Counted from the stretch's first letter, positions 43,457 to 55,050 are shown. The stretch: 64,000 nt of DNA from an uncultured Duncaniella sp. (GCA_910588795.1 CAJURI010000003.1:1-64000), one strand, 5' to 3'. Numbers and translations are program-made. Notes: generated by a model from the sequence alone, not told the origin.

Positions 43457-44341
43457 CTAATTTTTCACCTGTCCGCCGATTATATCGAGCAGTTCGGTGG
43501 TTATGCTCTGCTGGCGCAGCTTGTTGTATTCAAGCTGCAGCTGTTCGAGCAGGTTCTTTGCATTGTCGTTCGCGCTCTGCATCGCCATGATGCGGGCGGC
43601 CTGTTCGGAAGCACGGTTCTCCGTGAACACTTCCTGCATCACCGACAGCAGGAACATAGGGAGGACCGAACGGAATATGGTGGCGGCATCCGGCTCGAAT
43701 ATGCAAGGGCGGCACACGGCCTTGACCCCTTCGGAGGAGAATGTCGAGGCATCCACAGGCAGATACTGTTCGCAGCGCAGCCGCTGGCGGCTCACGCTCT
43801 GGAAATTCATGTACAGGAGCTGCACGGAGTCGACCGCTCCCGAGAGGAAACGCTCGCTGAGCATTCCCGCAAATCTCTTTATGGCATCTGCCCCGCTCTT
43901 GGAGCTGACACTTTCGTCATTCACCTCGGTGATATGCGGATCCGTGAGCTTGGCCACAGCCTTATGTATCTTGCGGCCTACGGTGAATACGGTGAAATCC
44001 ACATCCTCGCCCCACTTCTCACGGCATTCTTTAAAGCGGGCGAGAAGTTCCTTGAAGATATTGATGTTATATCCGCCACACAGTCCGTCGTCAGAGCCTA
44101 ACACCACTATGCCTACACGCTTCACCTCCCGCTCCTCGGTGAGGGGTGACGAGAACTCGGCATCGGCTGTAAGCAGATTGCCGATTATCGTCTCGATCTG
44201 GCTGCGGAATGGTAGAAGCCGCCGCAGGTCGGCCTCGGCACGGTGCATCTTGGCCGAAGAGATCATCTTCATAGCCCCGGTGATCTTCTCACTCGAAGCC
44301 ACCGAGCCGATGCGTCCTTTTAGTTCGCGAAGTGTTGCCAT
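43457..44341 (-). CDS. atpG: F1Fo ATP synthase gamma subunit
   Basis: The gamma subunit is the central rotor shaft of F1. The 294-residue protein shows the conserved N terminus MATLRELKGRIGSVASSEKITGAMKMISSAKM and the C-terminal helix MQSANDNAKNLLEQLQLEYNKLRQQSITTELLDII. It is the last ATP synthase gene in the block and is followed by nuoI after 32 nt. Confidence 0.96.
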   Translation of the reverse strand: MATLRELKGRIGSVASSEKITGAMKMISSAKMHRAEADLRRLLPFRSQIETIIGNLLTADAEFSSPLTEEREVKRVGIVVLGSDDGLCGGYNINIFKELLARFKECREKWGEDVDFTVFTVGRKIHKAVAKLTDPHITEVNDESVSSKSGADAIKRFAGMLSERFLSGAVDSVQLLYMNFQSVSRQRLRCEQYLPVDASTFSSEGVKAVCRPCIFEPDAATIFRSVLPMFLLSVMQEVFTENRASEQAARIMAMQSANDNAKNLLEQLQLEYNKLRQQSITTELLDIIGGQVKN

Positions 44342-44378
44342 GTATTATAGGGTGTGATGAGACTTCTGTATCTTACTG

Positions 44379-45950
44379 TTATTTGTAGGCACCGGCTACC
44401 TCGGCGGCCGCGGATGTGAGCTTTTCTGTGATAGCATCGTCAAGCTTCCCTGCACGTATGGCATCCATTGCCTCGGGATACTTGGCATGCATGAGCTGGA
44501 GGAAGTTTTTCTCGAATTCGGCAACCTTTTCCACCGGCACATTCTCGAGCAGGCCGCGTGTGCCGCAATATATGACTGCCACCTCGTCCTCTACAGCCAT
44601 AGGTGTGTACTGGGGCTGTATGAGCAGACGTTCGTTCTTGCGTCCCTTGTCAATCACACGGGCTGTCACGGCATCGATATCGCCGCCGAACTTGGTGAAC
44701 GACTCAAGCTCGCGGAACTGCGCCTGATCTATCTTCAGTGTTCCGGCCACCTTCTTCATCGACTTGATCTGCGCGCTGCCGCCCACACGTGACACGGATA
44801 TGCCCACATTGATTGCGGGACGGATACCGCGGTTGAACAGAGCGGTCTCAAGGAATATCTGACCGTCAGTGATAGAGATAACGTTGGTAGGTATGTAGGC
44901 TGACACGTCGCCGGCCTGAGTCTCTATTATAGGAAGAGCCGTGAGCGAGCCTCCGCATTTCACCTTGCCTTTGAGCGAGGCCGGAAGGTCGTTCATATTC
45001 TCGGCCACCTGCTGGTTGTCAATGATCTTGGCTGCACGTTCGAGCAGACGGCTGTGCAGATAAAATATATCGCCGGGATATGCCTCGCGGCCTGACGGAC
45101 GCTTCAGCACGAGCGATATCTCACGATAGGCAACAGCCTGCTTCGACAGGTCATCGTAGACGATGAGAGCGTCACGCCCGGTGTCACGTATGAACTCGCC
45201 GATAGCCACGCCGGCAAACGGTGCGTAATAGCGCATCGAAGCCGAGTCGGAGGCAGTGGCAGCCACGACCACGGTATAGTCGAGGGCTCCGTGCTGGCGG
45301 AGAGTCTCCACAATAGCTGCAACCGATGAAGCCTTCTGACCTATGGCGACATATATACAGTAGACAGGCTTACCCTCCTCAAAATTCTTGCGCTGGTTGA
45401 TGATAGTGTCGATAGCCACGGCAGTCTTACCGATCTGACGGTCACCGATGATAAGCTCGCGCTGTCCGCGGCCTATGGGCACCATAGAGTCGATGGCCTT
45501 AAGACCGGTCTGCAGCGGCTGCTTGACGGGCTGACGGAATATTACGCCGGGAGCCTTGCGCTCGAGCGGCATGGGAAGAAGCTCGCCCGAGATGGGTCCG
45601 CGACCGTCGATGGGCTGGCCGAGCACATTGATTACACGCCCAAACACGCCGTCGCCGACGTTGATTGAAGCAATTTCGCCGGTGCGCTTGACAGTCATGT
45701 TTTCCGTGACCTTGTTGACATTGTTGAGGAGGATGACACCGACATTGCTCTCCTCAAGGTTGAGAGCCACGCCCTTGACGCCGTTCTCGAACTCTACGAG
45801 CTCATTGGCGCATACGTTGTCGAGACCGTACACATGGGCAACGCCGTCTCCCACCTCGAGTACGATGCCGGTTTCTTCAAACGACACCTTAGAGTTGACA
45901 TTCTCCAACTGTTGCTTCAGTACCTGAGAAATCTCGCTTGGGTTAATCAT
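44379..45950 (-). CDS. atpA: F1Fo ATP synthase alpha subunit
   Basis: The alpha subunit forms the non-catalytic nucleotide sites of the F1 hexamer. The 523-residue protein has the P-loop GDRQIGKT at residues 169-176 and the signature [17 protein letters not shown]. Length is normal. It lies 27 nt after atpH and 37 nt before atpG. Confidence 0.97.
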   Translation of the reverse strand: MINPSEISQVLKQQLENVNSKVSFEETGIVLEVGDGVAHVYGLDNVCANELVEFENGVKGVALNLEESNVGVILLNNVNKVTENMTVKRTGEIASINVGDGVFGRVINVLGQPIDGRGPISGELLPMPLERKAPGVIFRQPVKQPLQTGLKAIDSMVPIGRGQRELIIGDRQIGKTAVAIDTIINQRKNFEEGKPVYCIYVAIGQKASSVAAIVETLRQHGALDYTVVVAATASDSASMRYYAPFAGVAIGEFIRDTGRDALIVYDDLSKQAVAYREISLVLKRPSGREAYPGDIFYLHSRLLERAAKIIDNQQVAENMNDLPASLKGKVKCGGSLTALPIIETQAGDVSAYIPTNVISITDGQIFLETALFNRGIRPAINVGISVSRVGGSAQIKSMKKVAGTLKIDQAQFRELESFTKFGGDIDAVTARVIDKGRKNERLLIQPQYTPMAVEDEVAVIYCGTRGLLENVPVEKVAEFEKNFLQLMHAKYPEAMDAIRAGKLDDAITEKLTSAAAEVAGAYK

Positions 45951-45977
45951 TGGTAAGACTGATTGTAAAATGTGGGA

Positions 45978-46520
45978 TTAGTTTAAAAGTTTCAGACGCA
46001 GCTGCTTGAGTTCATTGGCAACGGACGCGTCAAGTTTCTCGTTGTCAATGCTCACCTGGAAACCGCCTATGAGGTCAGGGTTTACCTGATGGTTATACTC
46101 CATAGTAGCCGAGCCGAGGTGCCGCTGTATGAGCTGCTTGAGCCTGCTCTCCTCCGCCTCGGCCATGGGAGCGGCCGAAGTGACGGTGACAAGGCGTATG
46201 TTATGCTCTGTGCGGTAGATCTTAAGATAAGCCAAGGCTATGTCGCGCGCCATGTCGAGGCGGTTGTTGTCGGCGAGCAGATCCAGAAACCTTGACATGG
46301 CCATGTCATTTTCGTTGGAACCTGACGCTGTGGTGAGCAGCTGTATCTTGTCATGACGCGAGACATAGGGATTGCTCACGGCCCTGACAAGCGCGGGCTC
46401 CGAGGCAAACGCGCCGGCAAGAGTCTGCATGCGCTCAAACACTGGTTTGTCGCAACCGTGCTCCGAGGCATACTCGAAGAGTGCCTTGGCATAGCGACTT
46501 GGGATTAGACCTTGGTTCAT
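45978..46520 (-). CDS. atpH: F1Fo ATP synthase delta subunit
   Basis: The delta subunit links F1 to the peripheral stalk. The 180-residue protein has the typical start IPSRYAKALFEYASE and the C-terminal string PDLIGGFQVSIDNEKLDASVANELKQLR. The gene is 29 nt after atpF. Confidence 0.94.
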   Translation of the reverse strand: MNQGLIPSRYAKALFEYASEHGCDKPVFERMQTLAGAFASEPALVRAVSNPYVSRHDKIQLLTTASGSNENDMAMSRFLDLLADNNRLDMARDIALAYLKIYRTEHNIRLVTVTSAAPMAEAEESRLKQLIQRHLGSATMEYNHQVNPDLIGGFQVSIDNEKLDASVANELKQLRLKLLN

Positions 46521-46549
46521 TGCTTGAGATTAGTAGGGGGGATGAAATC

Positions 46550-47047
46550 TTAGTTCTGTTTCTCGATTTCGTCGAGCAGGGAGTTCACGAGCTTCTCCTG
46601 AGCCTTCTCCTCCTTCAGCTGGTTGCGCACCACCTTCTGGGCTATGTCGAGGGCAAATGTGGAAACCTCGTTGCGGAACTGCTCCTGGGCAGCCTTGCGC
46701 TCCTGTTCGATTGTCAGTTTGGCGTTGTCCATCACCTTCTTGGCCTCATTCTGGGCAGCCGAGCGAGCCTCGTCTATGATCTGAGTCTTCATTCTGTCGG
46801 CTTCACGCAGCATGTCGGCCTGCTGGCGGCGGGCTTCTGCTATGTATTTATCCGCCTCTTCGCGGGCATGGTCAAGCTGTTCTTTGGCACTTTGAGCATA
46901 CTCCACACCCTTGTCGATGAGGTCGGCACGGTCGGATACCCCTTTCATTATCGCGGGCCAGCCCCACCGCCACAGTATGACGAAGAGGATGGCAAACGAT
47001 ACGAACATCCAGAATATCAGGCCGAAATCAGGCGTGAATAGTTCCAT
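46550..47047 (-). CDS. atpF: F1Fo ATP synthase b subunit
   Basis: The b subunit is the peripheral stalk. This 165-residue protein has one N-terminal membrane helix (about 7-27) followed by a long charged coiled-coil helix (KGVSDRADLIDKGVEYAQSA and onward). It lies 19 nt after atpE. Confidence 0.95.
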   Translation of the reverse strand: MELFTPDFGLIFWMFVSFAILFVILWRWGWPAIMKGVSDRADLIDKGVEYAQSAKEQLDHAREEADKYIAEARRQQADMLREADRMKTQIIDEARSAAQNEAKKVMDNAKLTIEQERKAAQEQFRNEVSTFALDIAQKVVRNQLKEEKAQEKLVNSLLDEIEKQN

Positions 47048-47066
47048 AGCTGGGATATGCCAAAGA

Positions 47067-47315
47067 TTAGCCTACGAACATTGCGAGGATGCAGACGATC
47101 ACGGCGAAGAGGGCGACACCCTCGATAAGAGCTGCGATCACGATCATGTTGCTTCGGATATCACCGGTCGATTCGGGCTGACGGGCGATTGCCTCCATGG
47201 CTGAGCCACCGATTTTGCCGATACCGATGCCGGCACCGATTGCTGCGATTGCTGCACCGATGCACACACCGATGCCAAGTGTTCCTTCGATAGCTGCTAA
47301 AATCATTGCTAACAT
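47067..47315 (-). CDS. atpE: F1Fo ATP synthase c subunit
   Basis: The 82-residue c subunit forms the membrane rotor ring. Two hydrophobic hairpin helices flank the polar loop ARQPE (about 44-48), and the ion-binding Glu is E65 (ALIEGVALFA). The residues expected for Na+ coordination (Gln in helix 1, Ser/Thr after the Glu) are not seen: helix 1 has GIGIGK and Glu is followed by Gly. Proton coupling is therefore inferred. It lies 96 nt after atpB. Confidence 0.95.
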   Translation of the reverse strand: MLAMILAAIEGTLGIGVCIGAAIAAIGAGIGIGKIGGSAMEAIARQPESTGDIRSNMIVIAALIEGVALFAVIVCILAMFVG

Positions 47316-47411
47316 AACTGTAGAATTTTGAGAGGTTATTTTTTAGAGATAATTTATTCTGTATTTATTTCTGTTTCAGGTCCGGAAGCTTCTACCCCCC
47401 CCGGATTCCGG

Positions 47412-48530
47412 TCAAGGGTTATGCGGGATCACGGCTTTTTCCTTGGACTCTTCATGCTTCTCATGCCCCTCTTCCTGCCCGAGTGCTATGAACAGGGTTG
47501 AGAGCATCGTGAACACATATGCCTGGATGAAGCTGACAAGGACATCTATGCACAGCATGAACACCGAGAATATCACTGATACCACAGCCGTAGCTCCGGT
47601 GACCACTGGCCCCATGGCTGCGAAGATGAATATGAGAAGCGTGAGCACTATCACTATCATATGTCCGCCCATCATATTGGCGAAGAGACGGACAGTGAGC
47701 GCGGCGGGCTTGGTGAAAACACCGAAGATCTCTATCACCGGCATGATGGGGAGAGGATACTTAAGCCACCAGGGGACCTCGGGATTGAATATCTCCTTCC
47801 AGTAATGCTTGGTGGCAAAGAGATTGGTGATGAGGAAAGTGATTATAGCAAGCACGAGAGTGACCGCTATGTTGCCCGTAAGGTTGGCTCCGCCGGGGAA
47901 TATCACTATAAGTCCGAGCAGGTTCATTATGAGAATGAAGAAGAACACCGTCAGCAGATAGGGGGCAAACTTGGCCGCCTTGTTCTTGAGTGTCGGCTTG
48001 ATCACTCCGTCATAGATGAAAAGTATCACAAACTCTATGGCTCCCACCATCTTGCGCGGGCCTTTCATGCCCTGAGTGCGGTGCCAGCGGGCCACCGACA
48101 GTATGCACCACACACACAGCAGTACGGCTATGAAGACGCCACACACATTCTTGGTGATGGATATGTCCACCGCAGGCTTCACTTCCTCGCCGTTGACTAT
48201 CTCCACTACCTTTCCTTTGTAGGGGCTGTCCGCGCCGGCTATCCTGAACTCGGCATTGCCGTCACGGTAGACCTCGCCATGGGCGACACGTGACGAAGAG
48301 AACACATGCAGACCGTCAGAGCCCCATACGATCACCGGCAGAGGTATGCGCTTGTGATGGTTGAAAGGCACTTCCCAGCCGTAACCGTCACCGAGGTGCT
48401 CGAATATTATGCCCTGAGCATCGATCCCCTCTTTCTTCTCCTGACCGTCGTCATGACCCGAAGCCACGGCAAGCGCAGGACTGACAAGAGCGATGAGCGC
48501 AAGAACTATTGTTGTGAGAATCTGTTTCAT
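47412..48530 (-). CDS. atpB: F1Fo ATP synthase a subunit with N-terminal extension
   Basis: The a subunit is the stator half of the ion channel. This protein has about 372 residues. It has a signal-like N terminus (MKQILTTIVLALIALVSPALA) and an extracytoplasmic region before the five membrane segments, as is known for Bacteroidota AtpB. The conserved Arg lies in KPAALTVRLFANMMGGHM. Starts at 48536 (MTM) and GTG 48557 are in frame; the latter overlaps atpC by 13 nt. The ATG at 48530 best fits the signal sequence. Confidence 0.92.
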   Translation of the reverse strand: MKQILTTIVLALIALVSPALAVASGHDDGQEKKEGIDAQGIIFEHLGDGYGWEVPFNHHKRIPLPVIVWGSDGLHVFSSSRVAHGEVYRDGNAEFRIAGADSPYKGKVVEIVNGEEVKPAVDISITKNVCGVFIAVLLCVWCILSVARWHRTQGMKGPRKMVGAIEFVILFIYDGVIKPTLKNKAAKFAPYLLTVFFFILIMNLLGLIVIFPGGANLTGNIAVTLVLAIITFLITNLFATKHYWKEIFNPEVPWWLKYPLPIMPVIEIFGVFTKPAALTVRLFANMMGGHMIVIVLTLLIFIFAAMGPVVTGATAVVSVIFSVFMLCIDVLVSFIQAYVFTMLSTLFIALGQEEGHEKHEESKEKAVIPHNP

Positions 48531-48544
48531 CGTCATCGTAAGGA

Positions 48545-48778
48545 TTAATAGATGCACACTGACACTATATCTCTGTCCACATCGACTATGCCTCCGTCAA
48601 TACTCACCGAATGTTCGCCATCGACCGACGTATAGCGCACGGTCCCGGGGGTGAGGGTGGATATTAGCGATGCGTGACCGGGGAGCACGGTGAATGCTCC
48701 CATCGCCCCCGGGAGATGTACCACTGAGGCGTCACCCTGAAACAGGATGTCTTCGGCTGAAATTATCTTAAGTGTCAT
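48545..48778 (-). CDS. atpC: Short ATP synthase epsilon subunit
   Basis: The epsilon subunit joins the gamma stalk to the c ring. Here it is only 77 residues and consists of the N-terminal beta-sandwich (SAEDILFQGDASVVHLPGAMG, GAFTVLPGHASL). The C-terminal helical hairpin that inhibits ATP hydrolysis in longer homologues (about 130-140 residues) is absent. The gene ends in a clean stop, so it is probably a natural short form. It follows atpD by 59 nt. Confidence 0.93.
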   Translation of the reverse strand: MTLKIISAEDILFQGDASVVHLPGAMGAFTVLPGHASLISTLTPGTVRYTSVDGEHSVSIDGGIVDVDRDIVSVCIY

Positions 48779-48837
48779 CGGCTTGATCTGGTTCTTATAA
48801 TGTTGTCTTTAGAGGGGAGATCCGGTCTCAGTCCTGA

Positions 48838-50415
<1,578 letters not shown>

Positions 50416-51492
50416 TTAGAGGTAGAGACTGTAGGTCACCACAATCACCATCAGCACAAGGTTGAACAGATTGATGGGGAGGAGGTATTTCCATTCAAGC
50501 GTGAGCAGCTGGTCGATACGCAGACGCGGGAATGTCCACTTGAACCATATGATTATGAACGACAGGGCCACTGCCTTGGCGATGAACCATACGACCGAAG
50601 GTATATAGTCCATAATGTTGTTGAAGGCATCGAATCCGGGTATGTGCAGCGGCATCCATCCGCCGAAGAAGAGAAGAGCTGCGACTCCCGACACGATGAA
50701 AAGGTTGAGATACTCGGCAAGATAGAAGAATCCGAAGTGTATGCCGGAGTACTCGGTATGGTATCCTGCTGTAAGCTCGCTCTCGGCCTCGGGGAGGTCA
50801 AACGGTCCGCGGTTTGTCTCGGCCGTACCGGCTATCATGAATATCACAAAAGCTATTATCGCAGGGACATGGCCCGAGAAGATGAACCACAGGTGCTCCT
50901 GCGCCATCACTATGTCGGTGACGCTCATCGAGCCGGCCATGACGACCATGGTCACCACACACAGACCCATGGACAGCTCATAGCTGACCATCTGGGCTCC
51001 GGAACGGAGCGCGCCGATAAGGGTGAACTTGTTGTTGGATGACCATCCGGCGAGAAGTATGCCGAGCACGCCTATCGAGGAGACCGCGAGCAGGAAGAAG
51101 ATGCCCACATTGAAGTCAATGATCTGCAGCCCATTGCCCCACGGAAGTACGGCAAATGCGAGCATCGAGGCGATGATGACCAGATACGGAGCCAGTGCGA
51201 ACAGGAACTTGTCGATATGATTGAGCGAAATAAGCTCCTTGATAAGGATCTTGAACATATCGGCAACGCTCTGCAACAGTCCCCAGGGGCCCACACGGTT
51301 AGGACCGAGGCGGCACTGGAAATAGGCACACACCTTACGCTCGAAAAGAATATAGAACAGGGCGAGGACCGCATAGAGGAGCATCAACCCCACCCCTACG
51401 AGCAGGCACTCGAGGGTGACCGCAAGCCACTCGGGCATGTAGCCGAGCAGAAAGGAATGAATCCAGGCAGTCCCTACTGATAAGTCTTGCAT
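50416..51492 (-). CDS. nuoH: NADH-quinone oxidoreductase subunit H
   Basis: The 358-residue membrane subunit helps form the quinone site of complex I. About eight membrane segments are seen. The family strings [21 protein letters not shown] and [24 protein letters not shown] are present. It lies 70 nt after nuoCD and is separated from its usual partner nuoI by the eight ATP synthase genes. Confidence 0.96.
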   Translation of the reverse strand: MQDLSVGTAWIHSFLLGYMPEWLAVTLECLLVGVGLMLLYAVLALFYILFERKVCAYFQCRLGPNRVGPWGLLQSVADMFKILIKELISLNHIDKFLFALAPYLVIIASMLAFAVLPWGNGLQIIDFNVGIFFLLAVSSIGVLGILLAGWSSNNKFTLIGALRSGAQMVSYELSMGLCVVTMVVMAGSMSVTDIVMAQEHLWFIFSGHVPAIIAFVIFMIAGTAETNRGPFDLPEAESELTAGYHTEYSGIHFGFFYLAEYLNLFIVSGVAALLFFGGWMPLHIPGFDAFNNIMDYIPSVVWFIAKAVALSFIIIWFKWTFPRLRIDQLLTLEWKYLLPINLFNLVLMVIVVTYSLYL

Positions 51493-51562
51493 AATCTTTT
51501 TATGGATATATGATTGGTATATTATTAACGTGAGTCACTATTCATGCGTGGCGCGCCACAGG

Positions 51563-53194
51563 CTATCTGTCGATATCGGGCACGATGTAGTCCATGGAGC
51601 CTCCGATGGTGATGAGGTCGGCTATCTTCTGTCCGCATGTTATATGGTCCACCACCGCGGCGGCAGGCAGACAGGGGGGAACGATCTTCAGACGGTAGGG
51701 CGATGTGGTGCCGTCGCTCTCGAGGTATATGCCGAAAGTTCCGCGGCATCCCTCCACCATCTTGAACCAATGTCCGGCAGGGAGCTTGACCACTTTGGGC
51801 ACCTTCACGCAATATTCCCCGTCGGGGATATTGTCTATGAGCTGGGCTATGATGCGTGCGCTCTGCACCATCTCGTCCATACGCACCTTGAAGCGGGCCA
51901 TGGCGTCACCCTCGGTACGTACAATCTCGTCAAACTCAAGTTCGGAATATATGCTGTAGGGGAATGTCTTGCGCACATCGCAGGCCCATCCCGAGCCTCG
52001 GCCGTTAGGCCCGGTCACAGCCCATGAGATTGCATCCTCGCGTGTGAGCACACCCACATCCTCCATACGGTCGCGGGCTATCACATTGCCGGTGAATATC
52101 TTGTTGTACTCCTTTATATTGGCCGGCAGCACATCGAGCAGAGCATGCACATCCTTCACGAAGTCGGGATGCAGATCCTGCATGACACCTCCTATGCAGT
52201 CATAGTTGAAAGTCATACGCGCGCCGCATGTCTTCTCCATGATGTCAAGTATCTGCTCACGCACCCTGAGAGTGTAGAATAGCATCGTCGTGGCACCGAG
52301 GTCCATGCAATATGTGCCGAAGAACAGACAGTGTGACGCTATACGCGACAATTCGTCCATGAGCACGCGTATCACCTGTGCCCGGCGTGATATCTGTATG
52401 CCCATAGCCTCTTCGTAAAGCATGCAGAGGCAATGGTGGTAAGGATGGGCCGAGAAATAGTCCAGACGGTCCATGAAATGCAGTGTCTGCGGATAAGTGT
52501 CAACCTCGCATATCTTCTCTACACCGCGGTGTATGTATCCGAGATACAGGTCGATCTTCTTGATTATCTCACCGTCGACAGCAGTGCGGAAGCGGAGCAC
52601 TCCGTGGGTGGCAGGATGCTGCGGGCCTATATTGACCACGAAGTCGTCAGGCTGGAATATGCGACGCTCCTCTTTCACTATCTTGCCGTCACGCTCCACC
52701 CATGTGTCGGTGAAGTCGGTCTGACGCTCGTTCTCTATTGACACAGGATTGACAGCGGGGTCAGCATTGTAGTCCTTGCGCAGAGGATATCCCTTCCAGT
52801 CTATGTTGAGGAAGAGGCGGCGCATGTCAGGATTGTTGACAAAGATTATGCCGAAATAATCATATACCTCACGCTCATATACTGTAGCTATAGCCCAAAG
52901 GTCATGCACTGAGTGGATAAACGGCTTCTCACGGTCGCCTGTCGCCATCACTTTGACAGATACGCGCTCATTGCGAGAAGTGGCTACGAGCTCATAGATG
53001 CAGCCGAGTCCGTTCTCCTTCCAGTCCATACCTGCTATGGTGACAAGGAAGTCAAATGAAAGTTCCGGATCGTGACGCAGGGCGTGAGCCAGATCGTGCC
53101 ACTGCTCATCAGCGACAGTCATCTCAAGGACATCGGTCTGGGCGAATGTGACTTGGGGAAACAGCTTGGAAATCTTTTCCTGGATGTTGGCCAT
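51563..53194 (-). CDS. nuoCD: Fused NADH-quinone oxidoreductase subunit C/D
   Basis: This 543-residue protein joins NuoC (about 1-160; ending with EREVYDYFGIIFVNNPDMRR) to the 49-kDa-type NuoD (from about 165; NIGPQHPATHGVLRF, then GPNGRGSGWACDVRK). NuoD forms the quinone-binding pocket with NuoB. Fused NuoCD is known in several phyla. It follows nuoB by 41 nt. Confidence 0.95.
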   Translation of the reverse strand: MANIQEKISKLFPQVTFAQTDVLEMTVADEQWHDLAHALRHDPELSFDFLVTIAGMDWKENGLGCIYELVATSRNERVSVKVMATGDREKPFIHSVHDLWAIATVYEREVYDYFGIIFVNNPDMRRLFLNIDWKGYPLRKDYNADPAVNPVSIENERQTDFTDTWVERDGKIVKEERRIFQPDDFVVNIGPQHPATHGVLRFRTAVDGEIIKKIDLYLGYIHRGVEKICEVDTYPQTLHFMDRLDYFSAHPYHHCLCMLYEEAMGIQISRRAQVIRVLMDELSRIASHCLFFGTYCMDLGATTMLFYTLRVREQILDIMEKTCGARMTFNYDCIGGVMQDLHPDFVKDVHALLDVLPANIKEYNKIFTGNVIARDRMEDVGVLTREDAISWAVTGPNGRGSGWACDVRKTFPYSIYSELEFDEIVRTEGDAMARFKVRMDEMVQSARIIAQLIDNIPDGEYCVKVPKVVKLPAGHWFKMVEGCRGTFGIYLESDGTTSPYRLKIVPPCLPAAAVVDHITCGQKIADLITIGGSMDYIVPDIDR

Positions 53195-53235
53195 TATATA
53201 TTAAGGTGTGATGATGGTTCTACAATAATGATGGT

Positions 53236-53844
53236 TTAGTCGTTGACTCCCTCCACAGGATGAGACTTCAGAAACTCCTGCTGCTTCTCCTGACGGTTGA
53301 TTCCGCCGAAGAACTTCTCTACCTTTATCTTTCTCGAGAGCTGCATGATGCCATATATCATGGCTTCGGGGCGCGGCGGACATCCGGGCACGAACACATC
53401 GACCGGCACTATGTCCTCTATACCCATAGCTACATGGTAGCTCTTCTTGAACGGCCCTCCCGAGATAGCGCAGCTTCCGCATGCTATCACGTACTTAGGC
53501 TCGGCAAGCTGGTCGTACAGACGGCGGAACACCGGCACCATGCGGTGAACGATCGTGCCTGCCACCATCATGAAGTCAGCCTGACGCGGCGAGGCGCGGG
53601 CAACTTCCCAGCCAAAACGCGCCATGTCGTAACGCGCCGCTCCGAGCGACACGAACTCTATGCCGCAGCAACTGGTGGCGAAAGTAAGTGGCCAGATAGA
53701 GTTGGACCGCCCCCAGTTGATAAGCTTGTCAAGCGAACCAACTATGACATTGGTTCCGCTTTCCTGAAGCTCCTTGACGAGCTTCTCGATATACTCATTG
53801 TCTTTCCATGCCTCGTAGGGCATGCCTTGCGTAGTTACTTCCAT
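53236..53844 (-). CDS. nuoB: NADH-quinone oxidoreductase subunit B
   Basis: NuoB carries the terminal 4Fe-4S cluster N2. The 202-residue protein has the tandem Cys 59/60 (FATSCCGIEF), Cys 125 (ACGSCAISGG) and Cys 155 (VPGCPPRPE), the four expected ligands. The start overlaps the end of nuoA by 10 nt, which suggests translational coupling. Confidence 0.96.
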   Translation of the reverse strand: MEVTTQGMPYEAWKDNEYIEKLVKELQESGTNVIVGSLDKLINWGRSNSIWPLTFATSCCGIEFVSLGAARYDMARFGWEVARASPRQADFMMVAGTIVHRMVPVFRRLYDQLAEPKYVIACGSCAISGGPFKKSYHVAMGIEDIVPVDVFVPGCPPRPEAMIYGIMQLSRKIKVEKFFGGINRQEKQQEFLKSHPVEGVND

Positions 53845-54203
53845 TCAAGAGCTCCTTTCCGCCAGGCATACACAAGACCCAGCACTATGATTCCAAAAAA
53901 CACTGCGATCGCCGTAAGGCCCTGTGTGCCCAGCTCATGCACTCTCACCGCCCAGGGATAGAGGAACACTGTCTCGACATCGAACATCAGGAAGAGTATG
54001 GCGAACAGATAATACCCCACCTTGAACTGAGCCATGGACTCGCCGCGTGTAGGTATGCCACATTCATAAGCCTCGCCCTTCTGGGGATTGAACGACCGGG
54101 GTGAGATCAGCCCGGCAAGCCAAAGAGCAACAGCCACCAGAGCGATGCCCGTACAGAGAGCGACCACCGCCAAGGTTGCATTTTGAATTGCTAATGCTAT
54201 CAT
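53835..54203 (-). CDS. nuoA: NADH-quinone oxidoreductase subunit A
   Basis: This 122-residue, three-helix subunit is the first gene of the cluster. It has the conserved loop KGEAYECGIPTRG and the segment FKVGYYLFAILFLMFDVETVFLYPWA with the conserved acidic residues. A promoter box and two hairpins lie in the leader. Confidence 0.95.
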   Translation of the reverse strand: MIALAIQNATLAVVALCTGIALVAVALWLAGLISPRSFNPQKGEAYECGIPTRGESMAQFKVGYYLFAILFLMFDVETVFLYPWAVRVHELGTQGLTAIAVFFGIIVLGLVYAWRKGALEWK

Positions 54204-54217
54204 ATTATGAGTTATAT

Positions 54218-54232
54218 CTTATTTGCAATAAG
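54218..54232 (-). promoter_or_regulatory. Small hairpin next to the nuoA start
   Basis: CTTATTTGCAATAAG can fold into a 6-bp stem with a 3-nt loop, 15 nt upstream of the nuoA ATG. It could affect initiation, but the stem is weak. Confidence 0.35.
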
Positions 54233-54263
54233 GTTATTCGTCTGTGACAGAGTGCTATGCACG

Positions 54264-54315
54264 CCAAAAGACGCTCCCGATATATGGCAGGCGCGCTTTT
54301 GGCTGTGCAAATATA
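54264..54315 (-). promoter_or_regulatory. nuo/atp operon promoter and 5'-terminal stem
   Basis: The reverse strand reads TATATTTG (complement of 54308-54315), a perfect -7 box. The transcript should start near 54301. CCAAAAG at its very 5' end (complement of 54296-54302) pairs with CTTTTGG (complement of 54264-54270), extended by a 3-bp CGC stem across a bulge. A 5'-terminal stem can stabilise mRNA. The leader is about 98 nt. Confidence 0.6.
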
Positions 54316-54387
54316 GAAATTTTTCTTCAATCCGTGCTCTTTTCAGCCAACTATTTTTTAACAATCTGCAGTATTTGTTGTCTACGC

Positions 54388-55050
54388 TCAGAAATTATAG
54401 CCTATTGACAGCTGGAACAGGTTCCACTGGTTGTCCATAAGCTCAGCGACGTCGCGAACACCCCACTGATACTGCCACCCTATGACATAACGCTCTGCAT
54501 GGGTGTATGACATACCGAATCCTATGCCGTACTGCCAGCGGTGATATCCGTTATCGGAAAAAAGATTGACCTTCTTCTTGTCGAACGATTCCATGTCACG
54601 CATCTTCACTCCCATCTTGCCATACACACCTACCCCGAAATAAGGCCCGGCGAATATCTGCAGGTCCGACATGGGTGTAAAGCGCAGATGATAGGACGCA
54701 TATACCGGCAGCTCCAGGAAATTGACAGCCTGAGTGGATGAGACCTTCATCCCGTTCATATCGCCTACCGACATCTCACCTTCATACTTGGCTCCCTTCA
54801 TGGAAAAGAACAGTCCGGTATTGACCGAGAAGCTTTTTATGAGATTGACATCGACCGCGGCTCCGAACGACAGTCCATTGCGGCCGTCAAACAGCCCGCT
54901 CCCCTTTCCGGCCATCTTGGCGAAATTCCATCCAAGGCGGGCACCGAGGGTAACTGTCTTATCGGGATCGGAACTGTCCCAGAAGAGAGACTGCGCGCTC
55001 ATCCCCACTGAAATCACCGACACAAGAATTGAAATGATAATCTTTTTCAT
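54388..55050 (-). CDS. Outer-membrane beta-barrel protein
   Basis: From ATG 55050 the protein has 220 residues with a signal peptide (MKKIIISILVSVISVGMSAQ). The mature part has alternating hydrophobic strands (VTLGARLGWNFAKM, FSVNTGLFFSMKGAKYEG, LELPVYASYHLRF) and ends in an aromatic residue (LSIGYNF), as expected of a small outer-membrane beta-barrel of the PorT/OMP_b-brl type. Function is unknown. The frame is open upstream to 55239, overlapping truA, but the signal peptide fixes the start. Confidence 0.86.
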   Translation of the reverse strand: MKKIIISILVSVISVGMSAQSLFWDSSDPDKTVTLGARLGWNFAKMAGKGSGLFDGRNGLSFGAAVDVNLIKSFSVNTGLFFSMKGAKYEGEMSVGDMNGMKVSSTQAVNFLELPVYASYHLRFTPMSDLQIFAGPYFGVGVYGKMGVKMRDMESFDKKKVNLFSDNGYHRWQYGIGFGMSYTHAERYVIGWQYQWGVRDVAELMDNQWNLFQLSIGYNF

